22,615 bases of DNA from Mnemiopsis leidyi (lineage: Eukaryota; Ctenophora; Tentaculata; Lobata; Bolinopsidae), in assembly GCA_000226015.1 (NCBI GenBank), contig JH156954.1:1990-24604 (forward strand). The letters are read 5' to 3'. Within the stretch, counting starts at the first letter, position 1, and each line of letters begins with the position of its first letter. Position numbers and translations under genes: made by a program. Under the pieces are notes generated by a model that had not been told where the DNA came from, ran no database searches, and saw only the letters and a program-made list of their open reading frames with translations. Shown here in pieces: positions 1 to 9,272 of the stretch.

Positions 1-295
1 CATCAACTTTAACATTAGTAAAACAAACGTTTTCACGGCGTGAATATTGATCTAAAGCATCAAGATCTGATTTAAGTTGCGAGTTTTCAAATAAAAGGTG
101 ATTAACAACGTCCTTGAGTTGAGAGTTTTCCTCCAAGAGGAACTTCATGTTAGCACTTAGCGACTGGATCGTGGGAATCAGATCAAGGAGCTTCTTAGGA
201 GATTGCATCTCAACCAAGGGAGGTGGTTTGGGGATAGTGTCTTGTACACTTTCAAAAAAGTCCAAGTAAAATTGCTTACGTTCAGCATGAGACAT
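1..295 (-). CDS. LINE-type retrotransposon ORF1, 5' (N-terminal) part, runs off the left edge
   Basis: Reading the minus strand from an ATG at 295-293 gives 98 codons without a stop to the window edge. The protein starts MSHAERKQFY and has a proline-rich patch (about residues 26-30). From about residue 37 to 80 it becomes a leucine-rich coiled coil (QSLSANMKFLLEENSQLKDV and onward), ending in LDALDQYSRRENVCF. The L-x-x-L-x-QYSRREN block at the end of a coiled coil is the hallmark of ORF1 proteins of L1/CR1-like non-LTR retrotransposons, where it leads into the RNA-binding domain. That domain and any reverse transcriptase lie outside the window. ORF1 proteins trimerise and coat the element RNA. 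The family is established from the motif; the clade is not resolvable. It lies antisense to the exon-like segment at 389-490, possibly within an intron of that gene. Confidence 0.7.
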   Translation of the reverse strand, partial: MSHAERKQFYLDFFESVQDTIPKPPPLVEMQSPKKLLDLIPTIQSLSANMKFLLEENSQLKDVVNHLLFENSQLKSDLDALDQYSRRENVCFTNVKVD

Positions 296-388
296 CGTAA
301 AAGATAAGCGAGAACGGTTTTTCGTGACAAATAGAAAAAGTTGATAATAATAGAAAAAGTTGATATCCTGATGTAAACTTTCTTCCAG

Positions 389-490
389 ATAAGTGTGGCG
401 AGTGACGACACCGTGCAAGAAGCAATGTCAGTAGGGGAGGAGAGTAGTGACAGCTCTTTAAGTCTTGGACATGTAAACGACCTCGGTTAG
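389..490 (+). CDS. possible terminal exon of a plus-strand gene whose other exons lie left of the window
   Basis: A good 3' splice site (actttcttccag, ending at 388) is followed by 33 codons and a TAG stop. The peptide starts ISVASDDTVQEAMS and has a Ser/acidic stretch (GEESSDSSLSLG) before ending HVNDLG. This looks like a soluble, disordered C-terminal tail rather than random AT-rich translation. Phase 0 is assumed because this frame is the one that reads as a plausible tail. An AATAAA at 1014-1019 could end the transcript, which would make 491-1035 a 3' UTR. There is no family assignment. It is inferred from the splice site and composition only. Confidence 0.35.
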   Translation: MSVASDDTVQEAMSVGEESSDSSLSLGHVNDLG

Positions 491-1013
491 TGTCTTCTTG
501 ACTTTTAAATTATTTTTCATATTAATATGCTACCTGCGGAACCCCCCGGAGGATGAGTGAAGTTAAAGCATTTCCTTGTTTAGTTGAAATAAATCCTGAC
601 ATCCAGGTTATATTAAAAGTTATATTTTTTCTGTTTTTATACTTTCATATCTTTTATACTTTCATATCTTTTTTTTCGTGTTCTGATATCTATAAAGTAC
701 CTAGGATGCTCTTGTAAAGAGATATTTCGTACTTTTAAAGATTCTTACTACTACTATACTTTCATAGGTCGTCCGATTTTGCGTGCATCAGATTCAATTG
801 TTATTCAAATTATCATTTGTCATTTGATTGGGGGGTCAAGGCACCCTGGTGTCTCATTATGGATGTTACTGGTCATGGTATTCCCAATCGTTTTTCTATT
901 TAATTCGATATCGTGCTTTGTCCTCGGCAGATAATCCAGCGACCAAATTTTCAGCCTTATGATATTTGTGTCATTTGTATTTACTGTTCTATTTGGTATC
1001 CAAATACTTCTTC

Positions 1014-1019
1014 AATAAA
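1014..1019 (+). terminator. polyadenylation signal AATAAA
   Basis: Canonical hexamer in the sequence ttcaataaaattttt. It is the first one downstream of the exon-like segment ending at 490 and lies before the next gene on the same strand, so it may mark the end of that transcript. Confidence 0.3.
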
Positions 1020-1486
1020 ATTTTTGAATCAAATCATTTTGAAAACAGTTTGGTTTTAACTCCTAAAATTTTTGAAAAGTTGTTATAAGTACGTTAATTT
1101 GCAAGCTGAAGGTAAAGTTGCATCATCTAACCACGACGTTTGTTGTGTGATTGGAGTACTCAAAACCCTATACTTGTTAATACCAAGGAATACGAGGATC
1201 TTAGATACATTTAAAAGTGATTTAATCTAATCCTTCGGCCATTGCTTCATCTCATGTGCGCGTTGTCTTGTTTTGTGCAATGTATGAAAATAACAGTTTT
1301 ATTCAGTGCTTAACTTGTTTAAAGATGTAACATAATGTTGAAACCCAAACGTAATAGTTAAAACGTTCCACGATTGGTGGATGGCGTTATGTACTGTGGT
1401 AACGTATTAGCTCGTTATACTTCCCAGATTATTGGCACACATCCAAAAAAAGTACTGACTTCATGGCACAGATTATGACTATTGAT

Positions 1487-1545
1487 GTGGTGTAGTGGCT
1501 AACGGCAGTGCAATTACAGGCCGGTTGTTACCCATTACCATTTTG
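1487..1545 (+). repeat. degenerate tRNA-like fragment, possible SINE head
   Basis: The stretch gtggtgtagtggctaacg matches an RNA polymerase III A-box of tRNA-Val/Glu type. About 30 bases later ccggttgttaccc resembles a worn B-box. Between them gcaattacaggc can be drawn as an anticodon arm. The acceptor stem does not pair and the T-arm is poor, so this is not a functional tRNA. A tRNA-derived SINE remnant is the best reading. Confidence 0.3.
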
Positions 1546-1649
1546 GTAATTGGTTTTTTCTTTATGAAAGTTTTTTTCTCTAACGATTTGAAAAATCGGC
1601 ATAGAATAGTAAAACAGAAATATTGTCTTCAACCACTCCATTGAGAAAG

Positions 1650-2675
1650 ATGTCCCCTACAGAATCCTCTCCTTCAACTCCTGATGTCCAAGAGTTCCTG
1701 TCAGAAGGACAATACAGACTTTATGACACTTCTCTAGCAGTAACACTCTCTGTTTGTACTTTAGTGGGTCTCCCTGGCAACATAGTGTCCCTGATATACT
1801 TCTACTCCGTAAAACGCAAAGACTTTTCAAGTTTTATCTACATTTTGGTATGCAGTATTGATATCTGCACTTGCGTCATACATCTACCAGTCATGTTATC
1901 GCTGTACACTAAGAGAAAACCGGGGATGTTCGGACAGAGACTACTTTGTGTGGGTTGGAACGTTCTGTTTTACTACCTCCAACAAGCATCTATGTTCTTG
2001 GTGATGTTGATGAGTGTCTCACGATCCATCAAGTTAATCTACATGCACTACGACATCAAAACCAATTTGGTTCTAATTGCATTCCTTCTATACACGGGTT
2101 CTATCATGTTTCGATTCGCCATGGTGGCGGTTTTCGGTGGAGATCTGTTTTATGATTATTCAGTTGTAGACGTTTACTGCATATATGCTGTATATGTGAC
2201 GCCTTTTTCGTTTATTGACCAATTATTACACTCTTTTTATATAGGCATTCCACCCATTTTGGTTGTTGTCAGTCTGTCTTTTTCTATTATCGCGCTGTGT
2301 AAGAAGAACAGAGTTTCCCGAATGAACGAGAAAAAGTTCCGAGCTGCCGTTACCATGACAATGTTCTCTGCTCTCTTTCTGATTTGTAACCTTCCGTGTC
2401 TCCTGAACAACATTCTGTGGTTCCTTACCGAACTTTTGCATGAGTATCCGGAACCTTTTTACAAGGGAAACTTCATGTTTTTCTACAGCTGGCTTATATC
2501 GGATGTGATCTGCACCGTTCTGAACGCTTCTCTCAACCCAGTTCTGTACTTTTGTAGAATAGCTGGTTTGAGAAGATGGATAAAGTCGGGGTTAAAAGGA
2601 AGAAATGCTCGAAGTAGAAGTGACCTTTCTTCGAAGCTCAGTATTATAAGCGTTGTTACTTCAAACAGGTTTTAA
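1650..2675 (+). CDS. class A (rhodopsin-like) G-protein-coupled receptor, orphan, single exon
   Basis: A 341-residue seven-helix receptor read from ATG at 1650 (the frame stays open to a TTG at 1623, but ATG with A at -3 is the natural start). Landmarks: LPGN with N44 in TM1; CSID with D71 in TM2; C100 at the top of TM3 and C177 in the second extracellular loop, able to form the standard disulfide; SRS (R125) in place of DRY after TM3; a Pro pair at 201-202 in TM5; CNLP (246-249) in place of CWxP in TM6; NPVLY (296-300) as the NPxxY motif in TM7. A short basic tail rich in Ser follows. It should sit in the plasma membrane and couple to G proteins. The ligand cannot be told; the changed DRY and missing TM6 and TM4 tryptophans mark a divergent receptor. 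Intronless coding is common for this family. A 660-bp transposon begins 107 bp after the stop. Confidence 0.9.
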   Translation: MSPTESSPSTPDVQEFLSEGQYRLYDTSLAVTLSVCTLVGLPGNIVSLIYFYSVKRKDFSSFIYILVCSIDICTCVIHLPVMLSLYTKRKPGMFGQRLLCVGWNVLFYYLQQASMFLVMLMSVSRSIKLIYMHYDIKTNLVLIAFLLYTGSIMFRFAMVAVFGGDLFYDYSVVDVYCIYAVYVTPFSFIDQLLHSFYIGIPPILVVVSLSFSIIALCKKNRVSRMNEKKFRAAVTMTMFSALFLICNLPCLLNNILWFLTELLHEYPEPFYKGNFMFFYSWLISDVICTVLNASLNPVLYFCRIAGLRRWIKSGLKGRNARSRSDLSSKLSIISVVTSNRF

Positions 2676-2774
2676 GTAAAATACATAAAACAGTTTAATG
2701 CTACAATTGATTTTGTTTTGATGACCCCCGCTAAGTCATCTTCAAGCGATGCAGAGACCAACAAAGGTACATAT

Positions 2775-2782
2775 ATATGTGT
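2775..2782. repeat. left target-site duplication of the transposon
   Basis: atatgtgt, identical to 3443-3450 and directly abutting the left terminal repeat. Confidence 0.8.
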
Positions 2783-2815
2783 GGCAGTATCCAAGAAGCC
2801 CGACCCAGTACGCAA

Positions 2816-2875
2816 ACTGGTTCGCGAACTGGTTCGCAAACTGGTTCGCGTAATGGTTCGCGTACTGGTTCTGCA
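2816..2875 (+). repeat. 12-bp tandem subrepeat in the left arm of the transposon
   Basis: Five successive units of the form actggttcgcg(a/t)a with period 12. Related units recur at 2996-3027, and in the right arm around 3380-3423 in mixed orientation. Such subterminal repeats are often transposase binding sites in DNA transposons; here that is inference. Confidence 0.7.
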
Positions 2876-3150
2876 ATCCCCGAACCAGTCCGGACTAGTT
2901 ATGATATGATAACAAGTAGGTCACAGATCGCGGATGCAAATTGCCGAATGAAAGTTGTGACATAACGAATAAGTTGGGGATGTTGTAAATTAGTACTGGT
3001 TCGCGTACTGGTTCGCGTACTGGTTCGGCAATCCCCGAACCAGTCCGGACTAGTTATGATATGATAACAAGTAGGTCACAGATCGCGGATGTAAATTGCC
3101 GAATGAAAGTTGTGACATAACGAATAAGTTGGGGATGTTGTAAATTAGTA
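2841..3150. repeat. 155-bp tandem duplication inside the transposon
   Basis: 2841-2995 and 2996-3150 are head-to-tail copies, nearly identical by eye (only a handful of differences, such as taatggttc against tactggttc and gatgcaaatt against gatgtaaatt). The unit contains the inner part of the left inverted arm plus unique sequence. The right arm has no such second copy. The high identity suggests the duplication is recent compared with the divergence between the two arms. Confidence 0.85.
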
Positions 3151-3442
3151 AGTCACGCACAGACTTTTTCACTTAATAATAGACCAATTTAATGCAATAA
3201 CGATATAGAAAACATAACACATAATTTAATAGAATATACAGAGTCAGTCAGAAGGAGGATTTCTTTATATACCACATCTTAAACGTGACCGTTACTTTCC
3301 TTCAGCAATTTGCATGTGCGACATGTGACCTACTTGTTATCATGTCATAACTAGTCCGGACTGGTTCCGGGATTGCCGAACCAGTTGGCGTACTAGTTTG
3401 CGAACTGGTTCGCGTACTGGGTCGGGCTTCTTGGATACTGCC

Positions 3443-3450
3443 ATATGTGT
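3443..3450. repeat. right target-site duplication of the transposon
   Basis: atatgtgt, identical to 2775-2782 and directly abutting the right terminal repeat. Confidence 0.8.
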
Positions 3451-4371
3451 CACTCATCGACTGAGTAGCTCTGTTTATGTTATGAATAGGGCTCCAAGTT
3501 ACGTAAGCATCTTCATTATAAAATACCTATTGAAATAACGTGGAACAATGTTTAATTTTATATAATGATGGTTACATTATAACGAAGTCCTGGCGATCTT
3601 CTAATTCTTGATGTATGATATTTAGTCCTTTTCTTTATAGCCAGAGTCTAATCATTGACCACTATTATACCTTATAGTCCTATTTATAACTAAAATTTCA
3701 CTACTTACTCGTTTGAATGTGATTCTGTGTCTTGAACTTATAATCTGCAACATATGATGATGTATATGGTATAACTATTTGAATTTTGAAATAAAAAATA
3801 TGTATACGCTTCGGTATGTTACTCAATAGGTAGCAGAGCGGTTCAGCTCATAAGATTATGGCAGAAAATATTTTTGACCCTTTCGCTTAATTATGCATGC
3901 ATTATATAACACGTTTATCTGTTTGGCACTCCCGTAACTGTGTCTATTGTCTGTAATGCATTGTTTTATCATATTTACCGTCCTCCCAAAAGCTCCTTAT
4001 TTACACCCCATATTTATTCCTTAAAATCTCTTCTTTTGTGCCATTCTTTTATTTCCTTCTTTATTCCATCCTTTGTTCCATCCTTTATTCCATCCTTTGT
4101 TCCCTCCTTTATTACCTCCTTTCTTTCCTCCTTTTATTCCCTCCTTTTCTTACTCCCTTTATTCCCTCCTTTATTTCCCCCCTTTAATCATCCAATTTCA
4201 TAAGGTAAATTATACTTACTTATACTTTTCATATATTAAACGTGTCTTGATTTAAATTGTGTATAAATTTGGACATTTAAATATTTCCAACGAATCAATA
4301 ATTATCGCAGTGATATATAAAGTAACAAAAAAATGGTATAAATTTATACAAAAAAATAATAACCGTGAAGG
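3451..4371. other. non-coding stretch between the transposon and the UNC93-like gene
   Basis: No coding signal. It contains AATAAA at 3790-3795, which could serve the GPCR transcript although it is 1.1 kb past the stop. It also contains a pyrimidine-rich microsatellite (4040-4190) and then AT-rich sequence up to the minus-strand stop codon at 4372. Confidence 0.5.
4040..4190 (+). repeat. pyrimidine-rich microsatellite
   Basis: Imperfect repeats of a 10-12 base unit, ttccatccttta or ttccctccttta, giving an almost pure C/T strand. Open frames through it (Phe/Pro/Ser repeats) are artefacts of the repeat. Mirror-symmetric pyrimidine tracts of this kind can adopt triplex structure. Confidence 0.85.
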
Positions 4372-6467
4372 TCAGTAGTGTACAGATTTTTCTTTCCTTT
4401 TTCTTCCCGCATATTGTCCGATCAGCGGCAATACATCATAGTAAAAACAAAAATGATTAGCTATAATTCCCACAGCTGTTACACAGCAATACAAGTAAAG
4501 ACTGACATACGGAGTAATCGCCAAACTAATTGCACTACTTAAACTCCACACTATCATAGTATACGCAAATACCACATCAGGCTCAAACCCGTTCATCGTT
4601 TTGGTATCCCTGGAAACTTTGCCAGTCGACACGGTTACCAATACCCCCAGCCAAGTTGCAGTGCAGCCATTCAGGATACCCAACAGATACACAACCCAGT
4701 CTCCCATGAGGATCAGAGGCTCCTCACCGGGGGTAAAGTGATGAAGAGAGTTGTTTGGAAACGCCAGGAAAATCAGTAATACCCAGGTTATAGAAGCTAA
4801 TGTCTGTAGATACTGGATGGTGGTATAGCTTGTCATCCGGGCCATCCAGTCAAACAGACCTGTCGTTACAAGCCTACTTATCCCTATGGCAACACCCATA
4901 ATTGGAATGAGGTGTCTGTTTTCGTAAGTGTTACTGATGCACATGGGCACAATGACACAAAGAGTGGTCATCACTCCAAAGTATGTGTTTGTGACGGTCA
5001 AGGCTCTTATACTCGGATTCATGAAAAAGTCGATACATCGTCTTTGGAAGTTTTTAGGGGCGTTGTTTTCTTCTGTATGAACACTCTCAGCTTCCTCGGT
5101 GTCCGGAAGAAGTTTGGTGTTGTCAGAAATATCGTCCGTGATCAATCTGAGAAGGCTGCATCATTAAGTTGCATACATATCGCACGGCCGTAGAACCGTA
5201 ATTGATTTCTATAAACACAAAAAAACTTTTCTAAATATATTGTTTCATGTTGATGTACAAACTAAATAGAAAATGATATACATAGATTATCCGGGCCTTC
5301 AAAAATAGCTATCTTACTTAGAGGTTCTCTTATGAGAAAAATGAGCAAAGAAGTCGAAGCTCACAATGAAAGAATACCTCAAATCGGCGTTGTCTCCTAA
5401 GGAAGACAGTTCAGCATTGTTGGTTTTTGGCGAACAAACAGCAAGACCGGAAAGAACCGTAGCAAGGATTGTCATGACGGTACATGCTGTGAAGTAACGG
5501 ATTCGAGCACTGTCTGTTATCGTTCGGGAGTCGTCCAAGCACAAGTAATTCAGTATGTTACCTTTGGTGGGAGATCTGTGAATTTTCAAAACGAGGTAAT
5601 TCAGTTTATTAGCTTTGATGGGAGATTTGTGACGGACATTTGTTTAAAGTTACATTTTTCATGTTTTTCACAATGGAACAAATGTTTTTTAAAACCAACC
5701 AGCAACTCCATTGAAGTTGTAGATGAACATATGATAACTCAGGTTTCTCTCTATGTGTCTGTGCTCCGAACATAGGGTAACGAAGTTCGGTACCACCACC
5801 CAAATCAAACCTTCGCCTAGACCTGAAACAAGATGGAAGACCTTATTTAATGTCCTTCAAATTGTATCGTCTTAGAAGGCCAAAACAGAATAACATACGA
5901 AAAAAATGTTCTACAGTCAATGCCAATTTAACAAAACTACTACTGTGGTGTTCTACCTGTTACCATTGAACCCAGGATTACAGCCCACTCGGTAAGGATT
6001 ATCATCCCCACATAAACCGCCACGTGAAGCAAAGCAGAGACCAAGATAAGTGTTTTGTGTCCAACTACACTTCGGATTGGTGGGGCTAACAGCCCTCCTA
6101 CCATGGAAACCAGCGACATGATGCCTGGGTTATATTTTATGTTGGGAATCCTAATTTGTAGAACGACGTTAAAGTGCAAACATCATTTTGTTGATATGAG
6201 TAGGATAAATTAATTGGTATAAATTTGAATTTTTCTTTACTAAAGTTCATAAAACCACGACCAATGTCAAACCAACTCCTCATCATGTGCCAAAAAAAAC
6301 AATTTGAACTCACTCTGACACACATATCCAAGTTTGGAATTAAGGTGAGTGTTGCTATCCTGAAGCGCTGTGTTCATAAGCGCACAAGCCGGATTAAGAG
6401 CGGCGTACAGCAACATCAGTAACATGCTCACCACAAATATGTTCCATATCTCCACCTTTATTTTCAT
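4372..6467 (-). CDS. UNC93-like major facilitator superfamily membrane protein, five exons
   Basis: Minus-strand exons at 6467-6314, 6124-5957, 5822-5700, 5561-5378 and 5146-4372 join without frame breaks to 467 residues. All introns are GT-AG, 134-231 bp. The start ATG at 6467 precedes EIWNIFVVSMLLMLLYAALN, the usual first helix of UNC93 proteins. Next come LGYVCQSIMSLVSMVGGLLA (family G-x-x-S-L pattern, about 47-66), the helix ending ILGSMVTGLGEGLIWVV with FVTLCSEHR (about 98-124), and GNILNYLCLDDSRTITDSAR (from 149) in the region matching the family GNLIS motif. A charged central loop (about 203-245) links to the C-terminal helices, including DWVVYLLGILNGCTATWLGV, and the protein ends with a basic tail. 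UNC93 relatives regulate channels or traffic receptors; the substrate here is unknown. A sequence cag directly before the ATG could be an acceptor for a further upstream exon. Confidence 0.82.
5541..5631 (-). repeat. degenerate tandem duplication covering the start of UNC93-like exon 4
   Basis: The sequence at the acceptor of exon 4 (5541-5580: gatctcccaccaaaggtaac and onward on the minus strand) recurs 51 bp upstream in the intron (about 5591-5631) as atctcccatcaaagctaata. The intronic copy has stops in frame and no AG|GT at the matching place, so only the downstream copy can be the exon start. Confidence 0.65.
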
Positions 6468-7999
6468 CCTGGGATTGTTGTTATGTCAATGTTTCCCAGA
6501 ATCTCGATGTTCAGAATCTTAGAATGTCCGTTTTAAAGTCTCATATCTGGGAATTGTCCGGCTCATGGCGTGAAATGCCCTGCATGAGAAGCCCATCGTC
6601 CGCAACTCTGTGTTGCGGACATTAACCAATGTGACTTGAAATTCAATGACAATCAAAACTGCGTGAAATGAAGCCTGGCCAATATCCATATGACATGATA
6701 AATGCTGAAGTATTTCTGTCATGGCTGGACCTATGGATCTTCTACTACTGACCGTTCATTGGGCAAGGAAAATGACTTGATATTAAATCTTGAACGAGAA
6801 AAATTTTGTACAGATTGATTTCGATCGTTGATTCGTACCAAGCCGCCTGTCAAAAGCGAAATTCTATGAGATCGTACTTTTAGATTGCTGTTGTAATCTA
6901 TTAATGTCTATTGGACAGAGTCCAAGGTATAAAATTCTTCATTATGTCGCTTTGTAGATAAAGTTCTAGCAAACAAGATGTTCACTATCAAGAGCAATGA
7001 GCGGCAGTAAATACTGAAGGTGTAACGAAACAATTTACACTTGAACTGTACACTGTATAGCTCCAACTCAGTGAGGTCTGACAGAAAATGAAGAAAACAG
7101 TGTTAAATTTGAGACAATTTTACATAAGCAAAAACCTTTCTTCTTGACAGAACAGGCTTAAATTAGTCGAATCTGCCATAATATTAACTAAGGACCTCCA
7201 AACAAGGTTTTTAGTGGGTTATAAACTTCAGCGGAAAATTTGATTTTCGGCCGTCTACAATAAAACCAATGGCAACAAATGGCTTGAGAGGTGTGTCACA
7301 TCTGACTACTTTGTGGACTCCCTTAATGACACAGGAAACCGATTTAGCAAAAGGGAAAAGATGGCATTCGAGAATAACCTAATATCAATAATCAAGATGA
7401 CCATTTCTACACCGCATTTTAAAGAGAGAAAACAGGTTTTTTGGAGTCACCAGGAGTGGAGATTGTTCCTGAATGTCCAGAAAGTCCAGATCTCAATATC
7501 TGTGATCGATTCTTCTTTCCCATGTTGTAATTGGGAAACAACAAGTTAATGTTTTCCTGTATGTGGTATGGTAATTCTAGTTCTGGTTTAAATGAGGCGA
7601 TCAAGCACCTGACCTTCTTATCTTCAATGTGTTTAAGATTGTCTTATATGTTTAAAGCTTAGCGTGACGTAACAGTACTTCTCACGCTCTGCTCACAAGT
7701 TGTTATAGACTATGTTATAACGGTCCAATCCCATGTTTTAGACTATTCCTATTCTACTCGACCTTACAACCTAATCAAAGTTTTGGAAATAGGTATCTGT
7801 AAAGCGTGCTAACTGTACTTGTATTCATCCCTGTATTGTAGCCTCAGTTTTTACGGTTATTATTTCCTGTACCAATTTTACCCTGAGTAATGTTCACATA
7901 ATATAAACATTAAACAGATCACCTATGTACAAGCCCCCAAAAGTACAACACCCAAGTTAAGGAACACTGGAGTCAAATGCGGGAGAGGAGAGGATAATA
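6468..7999. other. non-coding stretch upstream of the UNC93-like gene
   Basis: No ORF here has recognisable protein character. The part next to 6467 should include the promoter and 5' UTR of the minus-strand transporter gene, but no TATA box or initiator stands out. A perfect hairpin with 9-bp arms (gtccgcaac / gttgcggac, 5-base loop) lies at 6598-6620. Confidence 0.4.
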
Positions 8000-8480
8000 A
8001 ACAGAAAACGGTACCTCGGTCCTCGGATCAGAAACAGAAATTATGTTATTAAACAAACTTAAAAAGCTGTAAGAACACTGCGGAGAAAATATCCGAGAGC
8101 GAGGGACTAACGTTACTAGCTGATATTGTTATTTTGAACTTTTATTCTTTCCCGAGTGTTCTACCGCTCAAATGAAAATCGTTACGTTACGCACTAGTAG
8201 AATAGAGTATAAGTAAAAGTTGAACTAAACTTAAGTGTTGAGGCATATCATAATACAGAGAAAGGTGTATTGTATCCTTATGGGTAATGTGCGAGCAGCT
8301 TATGTTATTAACAGGCTGCTGGCAAGCGCCTGCATTAGTTTTGTCACCCCAAAAGAAGGCGATGCTGCCGAGGCAGGCCCAAGGACCAAGAATACGGCTT
8401 ATGGAGAACCTAAAAATTGTCGAACGATGGCGGTTTATTAAGATCCCGATAACGCCTACATGCCCGTTAACTGCACTACT

Positions 8481-8659
8481 TATTGTTGGGATAACTGTGA
8501 CTAACCACAACTACGTTGCGAGTTCAAGTCAGAACACAATCTGCTGTAGTACTATAACTAGTAAAATTATTCTAAGTCAGGAGATCTATTTGGTTTTCCT
8601 GATTGAGCCGAAAATCGAGATTCTCAATGGCTATTGTTGGGATAACTATGACTAACCAC
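8481..8659. repeat. spaced direct repeat, 28 bp
   Basis: tattgttgggataact(g/a)tgac followed by taaccac occurs at 8481-8508 and again at 8632-8659, 151 bp apart, with one mismatch. The intervening sequence is not repeated. Confidence 0.7.
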
Positions 8660-9190
8660 GTATTTTTATACCTTGATTATGACAAAATTATGCATAAAAA
8701 ATAACAATTTTAGCAACGTTTCATACTTGTATTATGGAAATCGTGTTTAAATTTAGAGCAGTTCATTGATGAGGTCTAATGTAGTGCGAGGTTGAAATCT
8801 TAAGAGGTTGAGTTGTTTCAAAAGTGGTGACATTGACAATGTATATATCTTTCTCGCTAGAAACTGTTTTTTTAAAGAAAAGGATATTATTTTATGTAGT
8901 ACAGCACTTCGGATCGTAAAATTGTCACGGTGATACTTTTCAAAATTATTATTTCAACGGTGTCTGTGTAAACTGAAAAGTATCGACGAAAACTTTTGCA
9001 ATTGCCGATGAAAGAACAATTCCCATCAGATAATTGTAATAAAAATCAACAGAGATGAATGTCGGTTTGACACTTCACTTGGCTGGCCGATAACCAGTTC
9101 TACAATTGATTAGACAGCCCAAGGCGAACGATCTTCCAACTAATGTGAATATAATATGTAGACAGATCATTTTTAATACTTGGCTATATC

Positions 9191-9272
9191 AATCAGTACT
9201 GATTATACCTGTTCTGAAATTGAAGCTTTTTGATAATGTTAATCAGTACAGATTATACCCGTTCTGAAATTG
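9191..9272. repeat. direct repeat, about 32 bp with 50-bp period
   Basis: aatcagtactgattatacct and the following gttctgaaattg at 9191-9222 recur at 9241-9272 with two changes. Confidence 0.75.

Larger units (their letters stand above)
491..1649. other. non-coding stretch before the GPCR
   Basis: AT-rich sequence with no supported gene. It holds three copies of the motif tatactttcata (near 638, 656 and 755), an AATAAA at 1014-1019 that may terminate the gene ending at 490, and a tRNA-like fragment near 1487-1545. Just upstream of the GPCR, the sequence ending gtaaaacag at 1618 could act as a weak splice acceptor for a 5' UTR exon or a trans-spliced leader. Confidence 0.5.
2783..3442. mobile_element. 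660-bp non-autonomous DNA transposon (MITE / foldback type) with 8-bp target duplication
   Basis: The two ends are exact inverted copies for 31 bases, starting GGCAGTATCCAAGAAGCCCG at 2783 and mirrored at 3442. Looser homology extends the arms to about 2950 and back to about 3302. Both arms carry a 12-bp subrepeat (actggttcgcgt and variants) and the block ccgaaccagtccggactagt. The flanks are identical, atatgtgt at 2775-2782 and 3443-3450, an 8-bp target-site duplication. There is no transposase, so it must have been moved by one supplied elsewhere. An 8-bp duplication points to hAT or possibly Merlin; the terminal bases do not settle it. It lies downstream of the GPCR stop codon, perhaps in its 3' UTR. 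Confidence 0.85.

Noticed and set aside
1623-1649. Extension of the GPCR frame to a TTG codon at 1623
   Set aside because: TTG is not a normal start in animals; the first ATG in frame at 1650 has A at -3 and gives a normal-length receptor.
2718-2965. Two ORFs with Val/Arg/Leu or Gly/Ser/Arg/Thr repeats
   Set aside because: They translate the 12-bp subrepeats of the transposon; 12 is a multiple of three, so the frame stays open by chance.
3826-3870. tRNA-like A-box (ggtagcagagcggttcagctc)
   Set aside because: No B-box, anticodon arm or acceptor pairing follows at the right distance; at most a SINE scrap.
3940-4255. ORFs of repeated Phe/Pro/Ser
   Set aside because: Translation of the pyrimidine microsatellite at 4040-4190.
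6125-6150. Alternative acceptor at 6151 for exon 2 of the UNC93-like gene
   Set aside because: It breaks the reading frame with exon 1 (phase 1 donor at 6314), whereas the acceptor at 6125 gives a clean join and the expected family sequence.
6519-6722. Minus-strand ORF just upstream of the UNC93-like start, considered as an extra 5' exon
   Set aside because: The peptide lacks family resemblance, and the first transmembrane helix of the family is already encoded downstream.
8187-8510. Minus-strand ORF with a hydrophobic stretch near 8187-8510
   Set aside because: Opens with TTG, has no splice context or family similarity, and plus-strand frames over the same DNA are open as well.
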